Source: Dryobates pubescens
Taxonomy: Eukaryota > Chordata > Aves > Piciformes > Picidae
DNA length: 64,000 nucleotides
Assembly (NCBI RefSeq): GCF_014839835.1
Contig: NC_071646.1
Span: forward strand, 186,001 to 250,000
Reading direction: 5' to 3'
The notes beneath the pieces were generated by a model, which saw only the letters and a list, made by a program, of their open reading frames with translations, did no database searches and was not told the origin of the DNA. Positions 60,116-64,000 of the stretch are shown here, piece after piece. The position numbers and the translations under genes were made by a program. The stretch's first letter is position 1. Each line of letters opens with the position of its first letter.

Positions 60116-63100
60116 TTAGAAGATAGTGGTCTCATACTTAGTGCTGAGGGTCCGCTTGGAGTCCTGTTTGGGGTCCACGACCCAGGAGACACTGGCATGG
60201 GACTGGGAATCTTGGTCCACTTCAGGGGGCTCCAGCTGGAAAAGAGGGAGAGAAAAGGGCAGGTTAGGTCACCAGCTGTGCTGCTGGGAGCCTGGGAGAG
60301 GCTGCTGCCCTGCCTGCTGCCCTGCCTGCTGCCCTGCCCAGAGCTGCACAGCTGTGCAGGGCAGCAGCTCTCACGGGGGAGGCACTGGAACTCCTCACAG
60401 CTACAATGTCTCTGACCACGCCAGGCTCAACCCAGCACCCTGAGATGGCTCCCAGGCCCCTGTCACTGAGCTTCACTTCAGCTCACAAAGCACAGAAAGC
60501 TGAGCGCTGTACAGAGGGGTCCATAAATTACAAGTGGCAGAGGAGAGGGAGGGAGGCAGCTCCTGGCAGGTGAGCTCCTGCATGATGTACTCTCCTGCCC
60601 AAGCACAGCTCTTTCATCTTGTCCTCCCGAATCAGGCTCCTACAGGAAGGTTAACAGCACCAGAAAGAGCATCCTGGCTCGCTGAGGCCCGGAGCCACTC
60701 TGCATCAGCTGCGGATGAGCGGCTGGTCCCTGGGGCTCAGCAGGGCCCTGGCAGGAGCAGCCAGGAGAGGGGCACAGGGGAGCAGAGCAGGAGGTGCGGG
60801 AAGCAGGGGGGCAGGCAGCTGGCGCTGGCTGGGGCAGCCTGAGGCCGGTTGGCAATGGAAGGTGGCAGGAAGGAGGGCAAAGACCTTGGCTCCAGGGCTA
60901 AGAGACTGCAGCGGCAGGTAGGAGGGGCGGTGAGCTGTGCAGGTGTGACACAGACAACAGCCAGAGGCGGGGGGGAGCGGCACCTGGGCGGGGGGAGCAA
61001 GCACAACACAGACAAGAGGAGAGGTTAGGCAGGCAGAGGGGCTGTGCCCTGCTCCTCAGCAGCTCCAGTCCCAGCTGCCTTTGGCTGCAGGGCCTCTCCT
61101 GTACTGCAAACCTCAGGCACTTCCAAGCCCCACCTCGATGTGTTCCTGTGTGCCCTGCCCTGGCTGACCCTGCTCTGGCAGAGGGGTTGGACTGGATGAT
61201 CTCTGGAGGTCCCTTCTAACCCCTAATGCTCTGTGACTCCAGGAAACCACAGGTTCCCTCCTCACACTGCTGCAGCTCTGCAGGGTTTGCACATGGAAGC
61301 TGTGCTGGACCCAGGCCCTTCCCACCCAGGCTGTCCAGTTATTGGTTGGACTTGATGATCTTACAGCTCGTTCCCAGCCTACACAATTCTATCATCCTGT
61401 GATTCCCACCTCTGTCTGCCCTCATCCCACCAGGGGAAGCCCTAACATGGTAGCAGGGCTGCCAGCAGAGCCACAGGCACTGCAGTATCAGTGGTGCCTG
61501 AAGCTACAGGCACCTTATAGAACCATGGAATTATTTGGGTTGGGAAAGCTCTCCAAGAGCATCCAGTCCAACACCAACCCAACCTCCCCATGGCCACTAA
61601 ACCACGACCCCAGGTGCCATGGCCACAGGTTTCCTGAACACCTCCAGGGACAGTGACTCCACCACTTCCCTGGGCAGCCTGTGCCAGTCCTGACCACTCC
61701 TGCAGTGAAGAAATTTTTCCTCATCCCCATCCTAACCCTTCCCTGGCACAGTTTCAGGCCATTTCCTCTCATCCTACCACCTGATACAAGGAGAAGAGCC
61801 CAACCCCCACCTGGCTCCAGCCTCCTTTCAGGGAGCTGTAGACAGCCTGCAGGTCTCCCCTCAGCCTCCTCTTCTCCAGACTAAACACCCCAGCTCCCTC
61901 AGCTGCTCCTCCCCAGCCCTGTTCTCCAGACCCTTCCCCAGCCTGCGCAGGTCTGTGCCCCCCAGGCCCTGGGGGTTGGTGCCAGCTCAGGCTGTGCCCT
62001 GGGTACGTACTGCAGCCTTCCTCACGCCAGCTCGGGGCTTAGGCACCGGTTTGGAAGATTTTGTTTCAATGACTTCTCCTGCTGCAGCACCCAGAGGCTT
62101 TGCTCTCTGGGCTTGGAGGGCCAGCTGGTAGGCAACCTCAAATGCCTGCCCCAGTGTGAGGATGATCTCATAGGTCAGGTTCTGGGGAGAGAACACAGAG
62201 AAACAGAGCCCTCAGGTGTGGGCCAGCAGAGCTCCTGTGCTCTGCAGCCTGCTCTGGAGATGCAGATCTTGGCAGAACCATCAGCTCTCCATTACAGGTC
62301 ACATCCTGCTGTCCCCTGGCAAAGCTACTGAGCTCCTGCTCTGTGGAGGAGCCATAGCAGCAGTGAGCTGCCTCTGTGCTCAGACAGCGCTGGCTGGGGG
62401 CACCAGCGGCAGCCCTGCCAGCATCGCTCAGCAGCTGGGCTGTGAAGAGACAGAAGCACAAAACATCCCCAGGGTGGTTTAGCCCCAGGACAAAGGCAGG
62501 CTCTGCTTCCACTGCAGCCAGCTCAGAGGCTGCTGAATCAGCACACTGCACTCCAGCTGAGGGGGTCTCGAGGTTTGTTCCTGGCGTACTCCCCAGCAGG
62601 GAAAAGCTCTTGCCCTGCTTTATTCAGCACTGGGCAGTGCGGCAGTGAAGCCAGACACTGTCCAGAGAGCTGCCAGACACTGTCCAGAGAGCTGCCAGAC
62701 ACTGTCCAGAGAGCTGCCAGGTGCCAGCACTGGCAGCCAGGACTCAGGTATTTAACAGTGGGACCAGGTGAAAGAGGCCCAGCACAACCCAGTGCCAGTC
62801 TGTGACTGCCCAGAAGAGCTGCAAGGGCTGTGGTGACCCTGAGTGGGCACTCACCACATCCACAGTGCTGAAGACGTGGCAGTAGTGGTGGTTGGTCTGC
62901 AGATCCTTGGTGATGTAGGCAAAGGTGCAGAGGTCCTCGGGGTCCTGAGCGGCGCAGGAGATGTTCCGGATCTCGTGCTCGGCAATGACGTTCTGCAGGG
63001 TCAGCCACAGAGCCCCTCTCAGCCTTCTGGGCATGGCCAGGGGGCCCCCCAGCCCGGCCAGCCCCAGCCCTCTGCCCTGACACCATGCTCCACCACATCC

Positions 63101-63291
63101 AGCCTGCCACCACCACCTCCCTGGCAGCTCCTCAGCACCAGCTGTGGCTTCTGAAGCCCTGCAGCCCCCTCCCAGACAGCAGCTTGGTGCCACCTGAAGC
63201 TCACCTTGTTGGAGGCATCAATGAACTTCACCCCCTTGTAGGTGATGGACAGGATTATGGTAGGGATCTTCTTCATATGCTCTGTGGATTT
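60116..63291 (-). CDS. ANKS1A: ANKS1A (Odin), last four coding exons: PTB domain and C-terminal tail (partial)
   Basis: Exons 63205-63291 (87 bases), 62855-62992 (138), 62011-62181 (171) and 60116-60235 (120, with TAA) join in frame to give the last 171 residues. They contain [60 protein letters not shown] and [20 protein letters not shown], most of the C-terminal phosphotyrosine-binding domain. A tail follows with [15 protein letters not shown], ending STKYETTIF. The match to human ANKS1A is nearly residue for residue in the PTB part. ANKS1A is a cytoplasmic adaptor with ankyrin repeats, two SAM domains and a PTB domain; it binds Eph receptors and affects EGF receptor recycling. The 5' exons lie beyond the right edge. 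The acceptor of the first exon here ends ctgaag rather than the usual cag. Confidence 0.96.
60302..60337 (+). repeat. 12-bp tandem repeat, three copies
   Basis: CTGCTGCCCTGC repeated three times in the last ANKS1A intron, close to the final exon's acceptor (which is at 60,236). Confidence 0.9.
61135..61405 (+). mobile_element. Two CR1 LINE 3' termini
   Basis: 'ttggactggatgatctctgg' with 'aggtcccttctaacccctaa' (to about 61,240) and a second end 'ttggttggacttgatgatct' with 'tcatcctgtgattcc' (61,330-61,405). Both are in the last ANKS1A intron. Confidence 0.8.
61519..61945 (-). mobile_element. CR1 LINE 3' end
   Basis: Minus-oriented; 'gaaccatggaattatttggg', 'ctccaagagcatccagtcca', 'gggagctgtagacagcctgc'. 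It lies in the last ANKS1A intron, sense to the gene. Confidence 0.92.
62650..62715 (+). repeat. 22-bp tandem repeat, three perfect copies
   Basis: A 22-base unit beginning GCCAGACACTGTCCAGAG occurs three times without change in an ANKS1A intron. Its length and perfection suggest recent origin. Confidence 0.95.
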
Positions 63292-63466
63292 CTTCAGAAA
63301 CAAGGACAGCCAAGTGACCACTTGTGGATGAATGCTCCCTCCCTCATCACCACCCAACCCAGCTCAGAGACCCACAAAGGGGTCCTGGACCAGAAGGAAA
63401 GCTGCTTCTTGGTGGAATCAGAGGGTACTGGTGGATAAGAAGCTGGACAGGAGCCAGCAGTGGGCA

Positions 63467-63950
63467 CTTGCAGCCTGGCCAGCAGGCCACGGGAGGTGAT
63501 TCTGCTCCTCTGCTCTGGAGAGAAACCTCCCCTGGAGTGCTTTGCCCAGCTCTGGGGCCCTTAGCACAAGAGAGACATGGACCTGCTGGAGAGGGTCCAG
63601 AGGAGGATCACAAAGATGATCAGAAGGGTGGAGAACCTCCACTGTGGGAACAGGCTGAAAGAATTTGGGCTGTTCAGCCTGGAGGAGGCTCCAGGGAGAC
63701 TTTAGAGCTGCATTTCAAGATCTGAAGAGGACCTACAGCAAGGCTGGGGAGGGACTGTTCAGAAGCTGGGGAGGCACTGGCACAGGCTGCCCAGGGATGT
63801 GGTTGAGGCCCCATCCCTGAAGACATTCAAGATCAGACTAGATGTGGCCCTGTGTAGCCTGCTCTAGTTGGAGGTATCCCTGTAACTGCAGGGGGGGTTG
63901 GACAAGAGGCCCTTTGAGTGTCCCTTCCAACCCAATGCAATCTGCCTCTC
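63467..63950 (+). mobile_element. CR1 LINE 3' end, about 0.5 kb
   Basis: Plus-oriented; 'ccagcaggccacgggaggtg', 'gagacatggacctgctggag', 'aggctgcccagggatgtggt', ending 'agtgtcccttccaacccaat'. It lies in an ANKS1A intron that runs off the window. No further ANKS1A exon is seen to its right. Confidence 0.92.
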
Positions 63951-64000
63951 TGGAAAGGGACCTGGAGTGACCCCAGCATCCCCTTCCCCACTGCACAGAC

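Overview
This is a bird nuclear genome window, GC-rich and compact like an avian microchromosome. The evidence is many diverged CR1 LINE fragments (the dominant bird retroposon) and three vertebrate genes whose exons can be read directly: RPL10A, SCUBE3 and ANKS1A. These genes belong to the block found on human 6p21.31, which I recall as lying on chicken chromosome 26. The species cannot be named from the sequence alone.

Layout. Positions 1-303 hold the RPL10A promoter. RPL10A runs on the plus strand (304-3613, six coding exons, 217 residues, complete). It converges tail to tail on SCUBE3, which is on the minus strand. The SCUBE3 3' UTR begins near 4385, its stop codon is at 7436-7438 and its start codon is at 40787-40789. 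I place 22 coding exons that together give an unbroken 990-residue protein: signal peptide, nine EGF domains, spacer, three cysteine-rich repeats and a CUB domain. From about 41,000 to 55,590 there is an intergenic interval with CR1 fragments, no recognisable gene, and a CpG-rich patch carrying a textbook CTCF core. ANKS1A follows on the minus strand: its 3' UTR covers about 55,590-60,115, and its last four coding exons (phosphotyrosine-binding domain and tail) lie at 60,116-63,291. The rest of that gene lies beyond the right edge.

The genes are functionally unrelated: a ribosomal protein, a secreted or cell-surface co-receptor, and a cytoplasmic Eph/EGF receptor adaptor. They share only ancient synteny, and the arrangement differs from human. 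RPL10A is inverted relative to SCUBE3/ANKS1A and sits directly beside SCUBE3, and TCP11, which lies between ANKS1A and SCUBE3 in human, is not visible.

I found no CRISPR array, tRNA, rRNA, retrovirus or other viral fossil, and no undescribed protein system. The most interesting signals are regulatory or structural: a decayed tandem array of YY1-like sites plus a TCTCGCGAGA palindrome in the RPL10A promoter, the CTCF site in an orphan CpG patch, an intronic CpG island next to a TAAT-rich element, 16-bp and 20-bp minisatellites in SCUBE3 introns, a 20-base G run just past a weak splice donor, and CR1 tails lying against SCUBE3 splice sites. Exon boundaries were set by hand from splice signals, reading frame and remembered human proteins; no alignment or database search was run.
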